In this document: piece by piece, positions 37,689 to 46,382 of the stretch
How the letters are laid out: every line of letters begins with the position of its first letter
Numbering within the stretch: the stretch's first letter is position 1
Assembly (NCBI GenBank): GCA_004793585.1
Contig: SRZB01000022.1
Coordinates: 1-60,963 of the forward strand
DNA from: Hominisplanchenecus murintestinalis
Lineage (GTDB): Bacteria > Bacillota > Clostridia > Lachnospirales > Lachnospiraceae
DNA length: 60,963 nucleotides
Direction of reading: 5' to 3'
Translations under genes and position numbers: made by a program
The notes under the pieces: model-generated
The model's database searches: none
Seen by the model: the letters and a program-made list of their open reading frames with translations, nothing else
Told to the model about the DNA's origin: nothing

Positions 37689-39182
37689 ATGATAAAAGAA
37701 CTGTATGAAAATATCTGCCGGGATGAGGATATGCGGGCAAATCTGGCAGCGTTAAAAAAGGAAATTAAGAGTGAAAATGGAAAACGCGCTTTTGCATATC
37801 TCTTAGCCGGGGATTACTCTAAGATAGGAGAACTACTGCGGCACAAGGATGCAAAGGTGAGAAAAAATGCCGCATTAATCTTAGGGGAAATGGAATGTGA
37901 GGATATGCTTCCGGTTTTGTGGCAGGGATACCAGGCGGAGCAGCAGTTTTTTGTCCGTCCGTCTTATGTAAAGGCGATGGCGTCATATGACTGCCGGCCA
38001 TACCTTCAGGAACTGCAAAAGCGCAGGGATTTTCTAATGGAGAACTTGGTTTCGGAGGAGACGGAGAAACATGTGCGTGAAGAGCTGGCCGGACTGCGTG
38101 TGCTCCTTGCCGGGTATGAAAGGGAGGAAGGACATGTGTTTACCGGAGTGACGCGGGAAACAGATGTGATTCTGCTCACCAACCGGGCATACAGGGAAAT
38201 CACCAGGGAGCAGCTAAAGGAAGAACATACGGCACTCTTTGCCGGAGGCGTCCGGGTGCGGACGCAGGATGTAGAGGGGCTTTTTCATATCCGCACCTGG
38301 ACAGAAATGCTTTTTCCCATTCGGGGAGCTGCACTTCTCTCGGAGAATCCGTCAGAAGCGGCAGATGTGCTGGCAAAGTCGGGGCTTTTGCCGTTTTTGG
38401 AGAGCTGCCATAAGGGAGAAGGGACTTTTTATTTCCGGGCAGAGGTGCGCGGGAATATGGAGAGAAATGAAAAGACAGCATTTATTAAAAAATTTTCCCA
38501 AGCTTTCGAGAAGGCTTCCGGACGGAAATTTATGAATTCAGTTTCGGATTATGAAATGGAACTGCGTATTCTTCAGCGCAAAGACGGGGGATTTCTGCCC
38601 TTGCTGAAACTTTATACATTAAAAGATAAAAGGTTTTCCTATCGAAAGCAGGTATTGTCTGCGTCTATCCATCCGGCAAACGCAGCGCTGGTGACGGCTC
38701 TGCTGAAACCCTATCTGAAAGAAGGAGCTCAGGTACTTGACCCATTCTGCGGCGTAGGAACTATGCTGATTGAGCGCGCTCGGGTGCTGAAGGCGGGATA
38801 TATGTACGGTGTCGATATCTATGCGAATGCAATTGAGAAAGCGCGTGTAAATGCAGAAGCGGCGGAAGTTGACATTAATTTTATTACCCGTGATTTCTTT
38901 GATTTTCATCACAAATATTTGTTTGATGAGATTATTACAAATATGCCCACAGTTACCGGAACGAAGAGCAAGGGAGAAATTATGGAATTGTATGAAAGAT
39001 TTCTTCATAAGGCGCCGGGAATGCTGGCGGTGGGAGGTATTATGGCAATCTATACTACAGAAGAAGGCATTTTGCAGCACTGCCTGAAAAAATGTGATTT
39101 TATAAAACTTCTGAAACGGTGGACGGTGAGAGAAAAGGAAGGCAGTGTATTATATGTATTGCAGCTGGAGAATGAAAGATAA
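37689..39182 (+). CDS. HEAT-repeat/RNA-methyltransferase fusion
   Basis: This is a 497-residue cytosolic protein. The first ~110 residues are helical HEAT-like repeats (AKVRKNAALILGEMECEDMLPVL). The middle is a poorly conserved region in the place where rRNA methyltransferases carry a THUMP domain. From about residue 330 a UPF0020-type SAM-dependent methyltransferase follows, with motif I LDPFCGVGTMLIERA and the acidic GVDIYANAIEKA. Motif IV, normally N-P-P-Y or D-P-P-Y, reads NMPTVTG here. That change casts doubt on adenine or guanine N-methylation in the standard way. The gene directly abuts the amidase gene. The substrate, probably RNA, is unknown. Confidence 0.8.
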   Translation: MIKELYENICRDEDMRANLAALKKEIKSENGKRAFAYLLAGDYSKIGELLRHKDAKVRKNAALILGEMECEDMLPVLWQGYQAEQQFFVRPSYVKAMASYDCRPYLQELQKRRDFLMENLVSEETEKHVREELAGLRVLLAGYEREEGHVFTGVTRETDVILLTNRAYREITREQLKEEHTALFAGGVRVRTQDVEGLFHIRTWTEMLFPIRGAALLSENPSEAADVLAKSGLLPFLESCHKGEGTFYFRAEVRGNMERNEKTAFIKKFSQAFEKASGRKFMNSVSDYEMELRILQRKDGGFLPLLKLYTLKDKRFSYRKQVLSASIHPANAALVTALLKPYLKEGAQVLDPFCGVGTMLIERARVLKAGYMYGVDIYANAIEKARVNAEAAEVDINFITRDFFDFHHKYLFDEIITNMPTVTGTKSKGEIMELYERFLHKAPGMLAVGGIMAIYTTEEGILQHCLKKCDFIKLLKRWTVREKEGSVLYVLQLENER

Positions 39183-39318
39183 ATAGCATTTTTAGGGATT
39201 ATATTTTATAAACTCTAAAATAGCAAAAGGATATATAACCTCTCTTTTTTGTGCAGAAATTAAGAGGAAAAAATAAAAGTAATATTATATACTGGAATTC
39301 ATCGGGAGGACTTATATC

Positions 39319-40170
39319 ATGGAATGGATTGAAAGATTAAATGATGCAATCGGTTATATCGAAGAACATTTGACAGATGAAATTGATTATGGGCAGCTTG
39401 GACGTATTGCCTGCTGCTCGTCCTATCACTTTCAGAGAATGTTTGCTTACATGGCAGGTATTCCTTTGTCTGAATATATCCGTAGAAGAAGAATGTCACT
39501 TGCTGCTGTAGATTTGCAGGGGAATAGTATGAAAATCATTGATGTTGCAGGTAAGTATGGTTACAATTCCCCTACTTCATTTAACAGAGCTTTTCAGTCT
39601 GTTCATGGAATTGCGCCGTCTGCTGTAAAAAGCGAGGGCATATCTGTAAAATCTTTCCCGCCTCTTACATTTAAAATCACAGTCAAAGGAGTGGAAGAAA
39701 TGAATTATCGGATTGAAACAAAAGAAGCGTTCCGTATCGTAGGAGTATCCGTACCGCTGTATAAGGAGATTGAAAAGAACTTTACAGTTATTCCCCAAAA
39801 ATGGCAGGAAATATCTGAAAACGGAACATTACAGAGATTGGCTGGCATGATGGATACACCGCCTATGGGTGTGCTTGGTGTCAGCATCTGTAACGATGCG
39901 GAGCAGTGGAGATATTATATTGCCGTAGCTACTTCACAACCACAGGAGGATCTGGAAGAATATCTTGTGCCGGCAGCTACCTGGGCGGTATTCTCCGGTC
40001 AGGGTACAAACCAGTCTATTCAGGAATTGGAACAGCGCATTGTGACAGAATGGCTGCCAACTTCAGGTTACGAGTATGGCAATGCCGCCGATGTAGAAGT
40101 TTATTTAAATCCTGACCCGCAAAATGCACAATATGAAGTATGGATACCTGTAGTAAAAAAAATAGTCTGA
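39319..40170 (+). CDS. AraC-family regulator with GyrI-like effector domain
   Basis: This is a 283-residue transcription factor. The AraC double helix-turn-helix occupies residues 1-105 (RIACCSSYHFQRMFAYMAGI and DVAGKYGYNSPTSFNRAFQSVHGIAPS). The C-terminal 160 residues are a GyrI-like small-molecule-binding domain (YRIETKEAFRIVGVSVPL to YEVWIPVVKKI). This is the layout of Rob/SoxS-type multidrug-responsive regulators. TCGGGAGGAC precedes the ATG. No obvious target gene is adjacent, since the downstream purine genes have their own promoter and riboswitch. The inducer is unknown. Confidence 0.92.
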   Translation: MEWIERLNDAIGYIEEHLTDEIDYGQLGRIACCSSYHFQRMFAYMAGIPLSEYIRRRRMSLAAVDLQGNSMKIIDVAGKYGYNSPTSFNRAFQSVHGIAPSAVKSEGISVKSFPPLTFKITVKGVEEMNYRIETKEAFRIVGVSVPLYKEIEKNFTVIPQKWQEISENGTLQRLAGMMDTPPMGVLGVSICNDAEQWRYYIAVATSQPQEDLEEYLVPAATWAVFSGQGTNQSIQELEQRIVTEWLPTSGYEYGNAADVEVYLNPDPQNAQYEVWIPVVKKIV

Positions 40171-40189
40171 CGCGATGTAAAGTTTTGCC

Positions 40190-40218
40190 TTGCAATGTGC
40201 AGGAAAATAGTGTAAGAT
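40190..40218 (+). promoter_or_regulatory. promoter of the purine operon
   Basis: TTGCAA and TAAGAT are separated by 17 bp. The ZTP aptamer begins about 10 bp downstream, as expected for a leader that starts with the riboswitch. Confidence 0.7.
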
Positions 40219-40228
40219 GAGCGTAAGC

Positions 40229-40298
40229 TGTACAACTGGCGGATTCGTAGGAGCACCTACAGGGAGTACAGTGTGAAGATGATGCCGACCGCCTGGGC
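40229..40298 (+). ncRNA. ZTP riboswitch (pfl motif)
   Basis: The leader has the pfl-motif hallmarks: AACTGGCGG, a short GTAGG/CCTAC hairpin, AGGGAG, and the 3' block GCCGACCGCCTGGGC. ZTP/ZMP accumulates when 10-formyl-THF is short. The family normally turns genes on by blocking terminator formation. Here the GCCTG of the aptamer is also the left arm of the terminator at 40289, so the two structures exclude each other. The downstream genes consume ZMP (AICAR), which agrees with the assignment. Confidence 0.93.
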
Positions 40299-40337
40299 GA
40301 CCACTTGAACGATGCAAGGGTCCTCAGGCGGTTTTTT
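40289..40337 (+). terminator. ZTP-controlled intrinsic terminator
   Basis: CCGCCTG (40289-40295) and CAGGCGG (40325-40331) pair, with GGTCC-type inner pairing, followed by TTTTTT. The left arm overlaps the aptamer's 3' pseudoknot block. Confidence 0.9.
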
Positions 40338-40369
40338 GATTATACTTTTATCAAGAAAGGGGAAAATCT

Positions 40370-41083
40370 ATGGAAAAAATGTCACTGGAGCTGGAGTTAA
40401 AGGGGAATGCTTACCCGGGAAGAGGGATCGTAATCGGTAAATCGGCGGATGGTACGAAAGCAGTTACTGCCTATTTTATTATGGGAAGAAGCGAGAATAG
40501 CCGCAACCGGGTGTTCGTGGAGGACGGGGATGGCATCCGTACCCAGGCATTTGATCCGTCGAAGCTGACAGACCCGAGCCTTATCATTTACGCGCCGGTG
40601 CGTGTTCTGGGAAATAAAACGATTGTAACTAACGGCGACCAGACGGATACGATTTACGAAGGCATGGACAAGCAGCTGACGTTTGAGCAGTGTCTCCGGA
40701 CGAGGGAGTTTGAGCCGGACGCACCGAACTACACTCCCAGGATTTCAGGAATTATGCATCTGGAAGGCGGCGGTTACAATTATGCTATGTCTATCCTGAA
40801 GAGCAGCAACGGCAACCCGGATTCCTGCCACCGTTATACGTTTGCCTATGAAGCTCCTGTGAACGGTGAAGGACATTTTATCCACACATACATGTGCGAC
40901 GGAAATCCGCTTCCCAGCTTTGAGGGTGAGCCGAAGCTTGTGGAGATTCCGGACGACATGGATGCGTTTACGGAAATGCTCTGGAACAGCTTGAATGTGG
41001 AGAATAAGGTATCCCTGTTTGTGCGGTATATTGACATCGCTACCGGAAATTATGAAACAAGAATCGTAAATAAAAATCAGTAG
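40370..41083 (+). CDS. stand-alone IMP cyclohydrolase (PurO-like family)
   Basis: This is a 237-residue cytosolic enzyme that closes the purine ring from FAICAR to IMP. It belongs to the IMP_cyclohyd family first known from archaea, with MSLELELKGNAYPGRGIVIG near the start, VTAYFIMGRSENSRNRVF and EGGGYNYAMSILKSS. It replaces the N-terminal half of classical bifunctional PurH. AAGGGG lies upstream of the ATG. It is followed by the formyltransferase gene after 12 bp and controlled by the ZTP riboswitch. Confidence 0.9.
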   Translation: MEKMSLELELKGNAYPGRGIVIGKSADGTKAVTAYFIMGRSENSRNRVFVEDGDGIRTQAFDPSKLTDPSLIIYAPVRVLGNKTIVTNGDQTDTIYEGMDKQLTFEQCLRTREFEPDAPNYTPRISGIMHLEGGGYNYAMSILKSSNGNPDSCHRYTFAYEAPVNGEGHFIHTYMCDGNPLPSFEGEPKLVEIPDDMDAFTEMLWNSLNVENKVSLFVRYIDIATGNYETRIVNKNQ

Positions 41084-41095
41084 GAGGAAAGTGCT

Positions 41096-42274
41096 ATGAA
41101 AGAACTGCAGTTAAAATACGGATGTAATCCGAACCAGAAACCGTCCAGGATTTACATGGGAAACGGAAATGAGCTGCCGATTAAGGTATTGATGGGAAAA
41201 CCGGGGTACATTAATTTTTTGGATGCCTTTAACGGCTGGCAGCTGGTGCGCGAGTTGAAAGAAGCCACAGGGCTTCCGGCAGCAACTTCCTTTAAGCATG
41301 TTTCTCCGGCAGGAGCGGCAATCGGCCTGCCTCTGACGGAAACTTTAGCAAAGATTTACTGGGTAGATGATATGGGAGAGTTATCCCCGCTGGCATGTGC
41401 TTATGCCAGGGCGAGAGGCGCAGACAGAATGTCCTCCTTTGGCGATTTTGTGGCGCTGTCTGATGTGTGCGATAAGGATACGGCAAGCCTGATTAAGCGG
41501 GAGGTATCAGATGGCGTGATAGCTCCGGGCTACACAGAAGAAGCGCTGGAAATCCTGGCGCAGAAGAAAAATGGGAACTATAACGTTATCCAGATTGACG
41601 AAAACTATCGGCCAGACCCGATTGAGCATAAGGAAGTGTTTGGGATTACCTTTGAGCAGGGACGGCAGGAGCTTCCAATCAATGATGAGCTGCTCTCGAA
41701 TATCGTGACAGAGAATAAAGAACTTCCGGCAGAAGCCGTACGCGATATGAAAATTGCCCTGATTACCCTGAAATATACGCAGTCAAATTCCGTATGTTTT
41801 GTAAAGGACGGACAGGCCATCGGCATCGGCGCAGGGCAGCAATCCAGGGTGCATTGTACACGCCTGGCAGGACAGAAAGCAGATAACTGGCTTCTGCGCC
41901 AGTGCCCGAAGGTGATGAACCTTCCGTTTGTTGACGGTATCCGCCGCGCGGACAGGGATAATGCAATTGACGTCTATATAGGCGAAGAATATATGGACGT
42001 GCTGGCAGACGGCGCATGGCAGAAGATCTTCAAAGAAAAACCGGAGATATTTACCCGTGAAGAGAAGAGGGAATGGCTTGATCAGATGACGGGCGTAACC
42101 CTTGGTTCCGACGCATTCTTCCCATTCAGCGATAATATCGAGAGGGCGAAGAAGAGCGGCGTGACATACATCGCAGAGCCGGGCGGTTCCGTGCGGGATG
42201 ATGCGGTCATCGAGTGCTGCAACAAGTATCAGATGGTGATGGCGTTTACGGGAATCCGTCTGTTCCATCATTGA
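41096..42274 (+). CDS. stand-alone AICAR formyltransferase
   Basis: This is a 392-residue protein corresponding to the C-terminal AICARFT domain of PurH. It transfers a formyl group from 10-formyl-THF to AICAR. Motifs include LKYGCNPNQKPSRIYMG near the start, TSFKHVSPAGAAIGLPL with the catalytic Lys-His, and VRDDAVIECCNKYQMVMAFT at the end. It lacks the MGS-like cyclohydrolase domain, whose role is taken by the gene before it. AGGAGG precedes the ATG. A terminator follows. Confidence 0.95.
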   Translation: MKELQLKYGCNPNQKPSRIYMGNGNELPIKVLMGKPGYINFLDAFNGWQLVRELKEATGLPAATSFKHVSPAGAAIGLPLTETLAKIYWVDDMGELSPLACAYARARGADRMSSFGDFVALSDVCDKDTASLIKREVSDGVIAPGYTEEALEILAQKKNGNYNVIQIDENYRPDPIEHKEVFGITFEQGRQELPINDELLSNIVTENKELPAEAVRDMKIALITLKYTQSNSVCFVKDGQAIGIGAGQQSRVHCTRLAGQKADNWLLRQCPKVMNLPFVDGIRRADRDNAIDVYIGEEYMDVLADGAWQKIFKEKPEIFTREEKREWLDQMTGVTLGSDAFFPFSDNIERAKKSGVTYIAEPGGSVRDDAVIECCNKYQMVMAFTGIRLFHH

Positions 42275-42313
42275 GCAAGGGATTTGGAAGTATATAGAAT
42301 CGTATAATAGAAA

Positions 42314-42363
42314 GACGGTCAGTTAAGATGAGGATAGTATATCTCAACTGACCGTCACTTTTT
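42314..42363 (+). terminator. terminator of the purine operon
   Basis: GACGGTCAGTT and AACTGACCGTC are perfectly complementary, with AGAT/ATCT inside, followed by an A/C pair and TTTTT. Confidence 0.9.
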
Positions 42364-42486
42364 ATTATAAATAATAAAAGTATGTTATGATAATTAAAAT
42401 AAACAAAATGAGAGGTGATACCAGTGTTTCAGTATAATTATAAAAAGTTGGAAAAAGGCAAGTAAAAAGATAGGCGGATTTGAAGT

Positions 42487-43294
42487 ATGAAAAAAAGAGT
42501 TTCTATAATATTTAGGCATTATTCTTTTGGTATTATATTGTATTCCTGTAAATGCATCATCTATTGTTAGTACGTCTTTGACAAAGTTGGACGCTGTAGA
42601 AGCCAAGTATAGTATGGAGACGGTGAGCAGTATCAATGTATATAAGGATATTTTGAAAGAGCGCCTTAATTCAGTGGAACTTTACTACGATTTATCGGAA
42701 AAAATGCCAAAAGAAGCATTAAAATTATTAGAGCCAATTGCTAATATTGAGAAGGCAGTTGAAGAACTAGACAATAACCGTATTCAAGTAACGTACACAT
42801 TAAAATCTAAAAATCCTGTAGAGATTCAAAAATTTCAATCTGGAAATGTAGAGAGAATATATAATGTTACTTCATACTCATATATAATGAAAGCAAAAGA
42901 AAATACTGGAAGTGTAACAGAAGATTCGGCGCAGAGTGATATTACATTTAGGAATACAGCGTATTATAGTTATTATACAAGTAACAATTTTAGGGTATTA
43001 AAACTTACCAAAGGGAGTACAAAAATTACAAGGTTTGTAGAGACTAAACTTAGAAACTTGCAATTATCTGCAGTATGTAGTGGTACAGCAGAGGAAACGG
43101 CTGTATATAATGAAAAAAATAGTACTACAGTAGCGTCACCTAAAGTTGGCACTACATATTCATTGAATACAGGATTTAAATATCATTACGTAACGACAGC
43201 TGCACTTATACAATATAAAGCACAGGTAACGTATTCACATGGAAATTCTTCTTATACGCCAAATAGTTATATTACATTGGGTACGATAGGATAA
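42487..43294 (+). pseudogene. secreted protein with frameshift in its signal peptide
   Basis: ATG 42487 opens a typical secretion start, MKKRVSII, but that frame runs out of register. The next residues of a normal signal peptide (LGIILLVLYCIPVNASS) are in the +1 frame, which stays open to 43294. Removing one T from the TTT at 42511-42513 joins them perfectly. The mature part (about 245 residues) is Thr/Ser/Tyr-rich and beta-like, without a recognised domain. A TTG at 42527 would allow only a shortened start. The gene is AT-rich compared with its housekeeping neighbours and begins a three-gene islet. It may be a decayed gene, a phase-variable gene or a sequencing error. Confidence 0.65.
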
Positions 43295-43335
43295 TGGAAT
43301 ATTATATAAAACAGCATTCTGCTAAGGAGGCATCA

Positions 43336-43728
43336 ATGAAAAAATACAACGCATTCTTTTATTTGATTTTTATGTACGTAGTTTTTACGGGGGAATGTGT
43401 CTTCTATCATTATATGACAGGCAAAATAAATGAGGGTGCAGACATATCATTGCTATTAACACGGAATGTTATGGAACTTGTATCTTATGTGGTAATGCTG
43501 CTGCTTTTCCTTTGTCTTTGCAATGCATCAAGGACTTTGAATATATTGAGAATTTTTTTGGAACTGCCGGGTATTGTGGTTGGTTTGACTGGAATCCTGA
43601 TGTTTTTAGTTCCGGTAAAAACAAATTTTTTGACCCTGCACACTTATAAATGCGCATATTTAGGTGCATTGTTAATCAGTGAGAATATTTACCGTTTTTA
43701 TACCCATGTGAGGGAAAAGAGGAGATGA
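43336..43728 (+). CDS. small four-helix membrane protein, unknown
   Basis: This is a 130-residue protein with about four hydrophobic segments (starting near residues 5, 40, 70 and 100) joined by short loops. ATG 43336 follows TAAGGAGGCA, an excellent ribosome site; an upstream in-frame ATG at 43294 overlaps the previous stop and has none. I do not recognise the family. It shares low GC and close spacing with its neighbours and ends five bases before the next ATG, so the islet genes are probably co-transcribed. Confidence 0.7.
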   Translation: MKKYNAFFYLIFMYVVFTGECVFYHYMTGKINEGADISLLLTRNVMELVSYVVMLLLFLCLCNASRTLNILRIFLELPGIVVGLTGILMFLVPVKTNFLTLHTYKCAYLGALLISENIYRFYTHVREKRR

Positions 43729-43732
43729 GAGA

Positions 43733-44281
43733 ATGAAAAAAGAGAGGGAGAAATATCCGTGGTATATTTATGTATTATCAGTACTTGTATTGCTTTTCAC
43801 AGCTGCCTGGTGCGGAAAGGGAATCTGGGATAAAAAGCATCCGGCTGACGAACAGTTCATTCAGTCTATTTACAGTCTTAACGCGGATGTTACAGCAGAA
43901 GATTTGATAAAAGATGGCTATCTGGATTTAACGGATGTACAGCCGGAAAAAAGCGAACAGATAACCAGCTTTTTTCACAAAGCCGCATCAGGCCAGGAGG
44001 CAGGGCTGAAAACGTTTACGCGTACATCTGAAGGAATCGTGGTTCGGGGGCTGTGGCGTGACAGGGCTTCTTCACTTCAGGAGATTCCTTATTTCTCTAT
44101 TTATGTCTATCATTTGAAAAAGCAGAAGGACGAAAGTACCGGGCAATATTTCGACCCTCGCTGTTATGAGGCAGAGTCTCCGGATGGGATAACAGAAGTG
44201 TGGCTGAAAGATGTAATTACTACTCCGGCTACGGTTGAATATGGCGACTATCTTTTATACCGTTACCGTACAGCACAGTGA
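43733..44281 (+). CDS. membrane-anchored hypothetical protein
   Basis: This is a 182-residue protein. A charged start (MKKEREKYPW) is followed by one membrane helix (about residues 11-28) and a soluble outer domain of about 150 residues. The domain contains ADVTAEDLIKDGYLDLTD and EGIVVRGLWRD near its middle and YGDYLLYRYR at the end. No family is recognised. GAGAGA overlaps the end of the previous gene. It ends the low-GC islet. A role together with the secreted protein at 42487 is possible but not shown. Confidence 0.7.
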   Translation: MKKEREKYPWYIYVLSVLVLLFTAAWCGKGIWDKKHPADEQFIQSIYSLNADVTAEDLIKDGYLDLTDVQPEKSEQITSFFHKAASGQEAGLKTFTRTSEGIVVRGLWRDRASSLQEIPYFSIYVYHLKKQKDESTGQYFDPRCYEAESPDGITEVWLKDVITTPATVEYGDYLLYRYRTAQ

Positions 44282-44387
44282 AAAGGAAGCGCTGTTAAGA
44301 AAGGGGGAGCAGGAAACTGCGCCCCCCTTTCCTGCCGCCTAAAAATGTGGTAGGATAAGGAAAATAACATAGTGGCAGGAGGGAATC

Positions 44388-46202
44388 ATGGCAAAAACGA
44401 GGAAACGTGAGGAAGTAAAGAAGGAAGATACCTGGGCATTGGAGGATTTGTATGCGTCTGAGCAGCTTTTTGAGGAGGACTGCGGCAGGCTGGCGGGAAT
44501 GATAGAGGAATTTCCAAAGTACAAAGGACGCCTAAAGGAGGGGAGCGGCGTGCTCCTGGAGATGCTGGAGGATTACAGCGGGATGAATAAGCTGTTTGAA
44601 AAGGTTTATGTATATGCGAACCAGAGACTCCACCAGGATATGGGGAATGCCGCAAGCCAGAAATCCGCGGCTTCTACGGAGGTATTGATGGATAAGATGA
44701 ATGCTGCCGAATCCTATATGGTTCCTGAGATTTTAGGGCTTCCGGAGGAACTTTTGGCGGAATACTGCAGGGAAGAGCGGCGGCTGGAAAAATACCGGCG
44801 TTTTTTAGATGAAATTTTCCGCCAGAAACCGCACACTCTGGATGAGCGGTCGGAGGAAATTCTGGCGAAAGCTGGGGAACTGGCGAAAGCGTCTTCCAAT
44901 GTATTTACTATGTTTAATAATGCGGATATCACGTTCCGCCCGGTGACGGATGAAAAAGGAAAGGAAGAGCCTCTCACGCAGGGGCGCTATACAGCTTATA
45001 TGCAGAGCCCGGACAGGCGGGTGAGGAGGGAAACGTTTGCGAATCTCTACCAAGGCTACGCTGGATTTAAGAATACACTGGCAGCGCTTTATGAGGCAAA
45101 TGCGAAAAAGACGGCATTTTATGCTAAAATGCGGAACTATGGTTCTTCACTGGAAGCGGCTCTGGACGACAGCGAAATTCCCGTGGCAGTGTATGACAGC
45201 CTGATTGACAGCGTACATGGGCATATGGAGCCGATGTACCGCTATATGCGCCTGCGGAAGAAAGTTCTGGGTGTGGAAGAGCTTCACATGTATGATGTGT
45301 ATGTGCCGATGGTGCAGGAAGTAGATATGAAGGTTTCTTTTGAACGGGCGAAAGAGATCGTGAAAGAGGGGCTGGCGCCTTTGGGGAAAAGGTATCAGGC
45401 TCTGCTGCAGGAAGGCTTTGACAGCCGATGGATTGATATTTATGAAAATGAAAATAAGAGGACGGGGGCGTATTCCTGGGGCGCATACGGCACGCATCCT
45501 TATGTGCTGCTGAATTATCAGGAAAGCCTGAATGATGTCTTTACCCTGGCGCATGAAATGGGCCATGCGCTCCATTCCTGGCATTCTGACCAGGAACAGG
45601 ATTATATTTATGCCGGTTACCGGATTTTTGTCGCGGAAGTAGCGTCTACCTGCAACGAAGCCCTGCTGATTCGGCATATGATTGAAAATAGCAGGGATAA
45701 GCAGGAAAAGGCATATTTGATAAATTATTTTCTGGAGCAGTTCAGGACGACGTTATACCGCCAGACGATGTTTGCGGAATTTGAGAAGGTTACCCATGAA
45801 ATTGTCGATGAGGGTGGCACGTTAAATGCAGAAACATTGTGCGGGATTTATCTTGATTTAAATAAGAAGTATTATGGGACGGACGTGGTATCAGATGAAG
45901 AAATCCAGTATGAATGGTCGAGGATTCCACATTTCTACAGGGCGTTTTATGTCTATCAGTATGCCACGGGATTTTCGGCGGCGATTGCCATCAGCAGCCG
46001 GATTCTGGCGGGAGAAGAAGGCGCGCTGGAAGGATATTTCGAGTTCCTGAAAGGGGGAAGCTCGAAGTCGCCGATTGAGCTGCTGCGGCTTGCAGGAGTG
46101 GATATGGCAGGGAAGGAGCCTGTGGAAGATGCGCTGGAAGTCTTTGAAGAGTATGTGGGGAAACTGGAAAAAATACTTGCCGGAGGACAGAGGGAAATTT
46201 AA
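44388..46202 (+). CDS. pepF: oligoendopeptidase F
   Basis: This is a 604-residue zinc metallopeptidase of family M3 that trims short peptides in the cytosol. The zinc motif is LAHEMGHALHSWHS (HExxH near residue 388), with the third ligand Glu in VAEVASTCNEALL. The long helical N-terminal half is typical. GGAGGGAATC precedes the ATG. It stands next to the tig-clpP-clpX-lon block and would process peptides released by those proteases. Confidence 0.96.
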   Translation: MAKTRKREEVKKEDTWALEDLYASEQLFEEDCGRLAGMIEEFPKYKGRLKEGSGVLLEMLEDYSGMNKLFEKVYVYANQRLHQDMGNAASQKSAASTEVLMDKMNAAESYMVPEILGLPEELLAEYCREERRLEKYRRFLDEIFRQKPHTLDERSEEILAKAGELAKASSNVFTMFNNADITFRPVTDEKGKEEPLTQGRYTAYMQSPDRRVRRETFANLYQGYAGFKNTLAALYEANAKKTAFYAKMRNYGSSLEAALDDSEIPVAVYDSLIDSVHGHMEPMYRYMRLRKKVLGVEELHMYDVYVPMVQEVDMKVSFERAKEIVKEGLAPLGKRYQALLQEGFDSRWIDIYENENKRTGAYSWGAYGTHPYVLLNYQESLNDVFTLAHEMGHALHSWHSDQEQDYIYAGYRIFVAEVASTCNEALLIRHMIENSRDKQEKAYLINYFLEQFRTTLYRQTMFAEFEKVTHEIVDEGGTLNAETLCGIYLDLNKKYYGTDVVSDEEIQYEWSRIPHFYRAFYVYQYATGFSAAIAISSRILAGEEGALEGYFEFLKGGSSKSPIELLRLAGVDMAGKEPVEDALEVFEEYVGKLEKILAGGQREI

Positions 46203-46203
46203 A

Positions 46204-46265
46204 GTAACCGTTCAGCCCAGGACTTTGCACTTGCTGCAAAGTCCGTGAAATAGCGTTGCGGTTAC
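46204..46265. repeat. nested inverted repeat after pepF
   Basis: GTAACCG (46204-46210) and CGGTTAC (46259-46265) form an outer pair. GGACTTTGC and GCAAAGTCC (46220-46244) form an inner hairpin. Unpaired flanks separate the two. There is no T-run, so it is not a standard terminator. It may be a small palindromic repeat element or structured RNA end. Confidence 0.55.
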
Positions 46266-46285
46266 AATTTAAAGGCAAAAAGGGC

Positions 46286-46314
46286 TGGAATTTTGGAAAG
46301 GCCTGTGTTATACT
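46286..46314 (+). promoter_or_regulatory. possible promoter of the tig block
   Basis: A weak TGGAAT -35 and a good TATACT -10 are separated by 17 bp, about 70 bp before the tig ATG. Confidence 0.4.
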
Positions 46315-46382
46315 CTTACAATGACTGTAAGTGTGGCAAGTTTAGTACTTTTCATATAAAATCAAGGAGGAAATGAAGAAGA

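Noticed and set aside
42424-42465. 13-codon ORF with a good ribosome site before the islet
   Set aside because: Too short and without any recognisable product; might be a leader peptide but nothing supports that.
44300-44333. GC-rich hairpin before pepF
   Set aside because: The stem is flanked by C-rich rather than T-rich sequence, so a terminator cannot be claimed.
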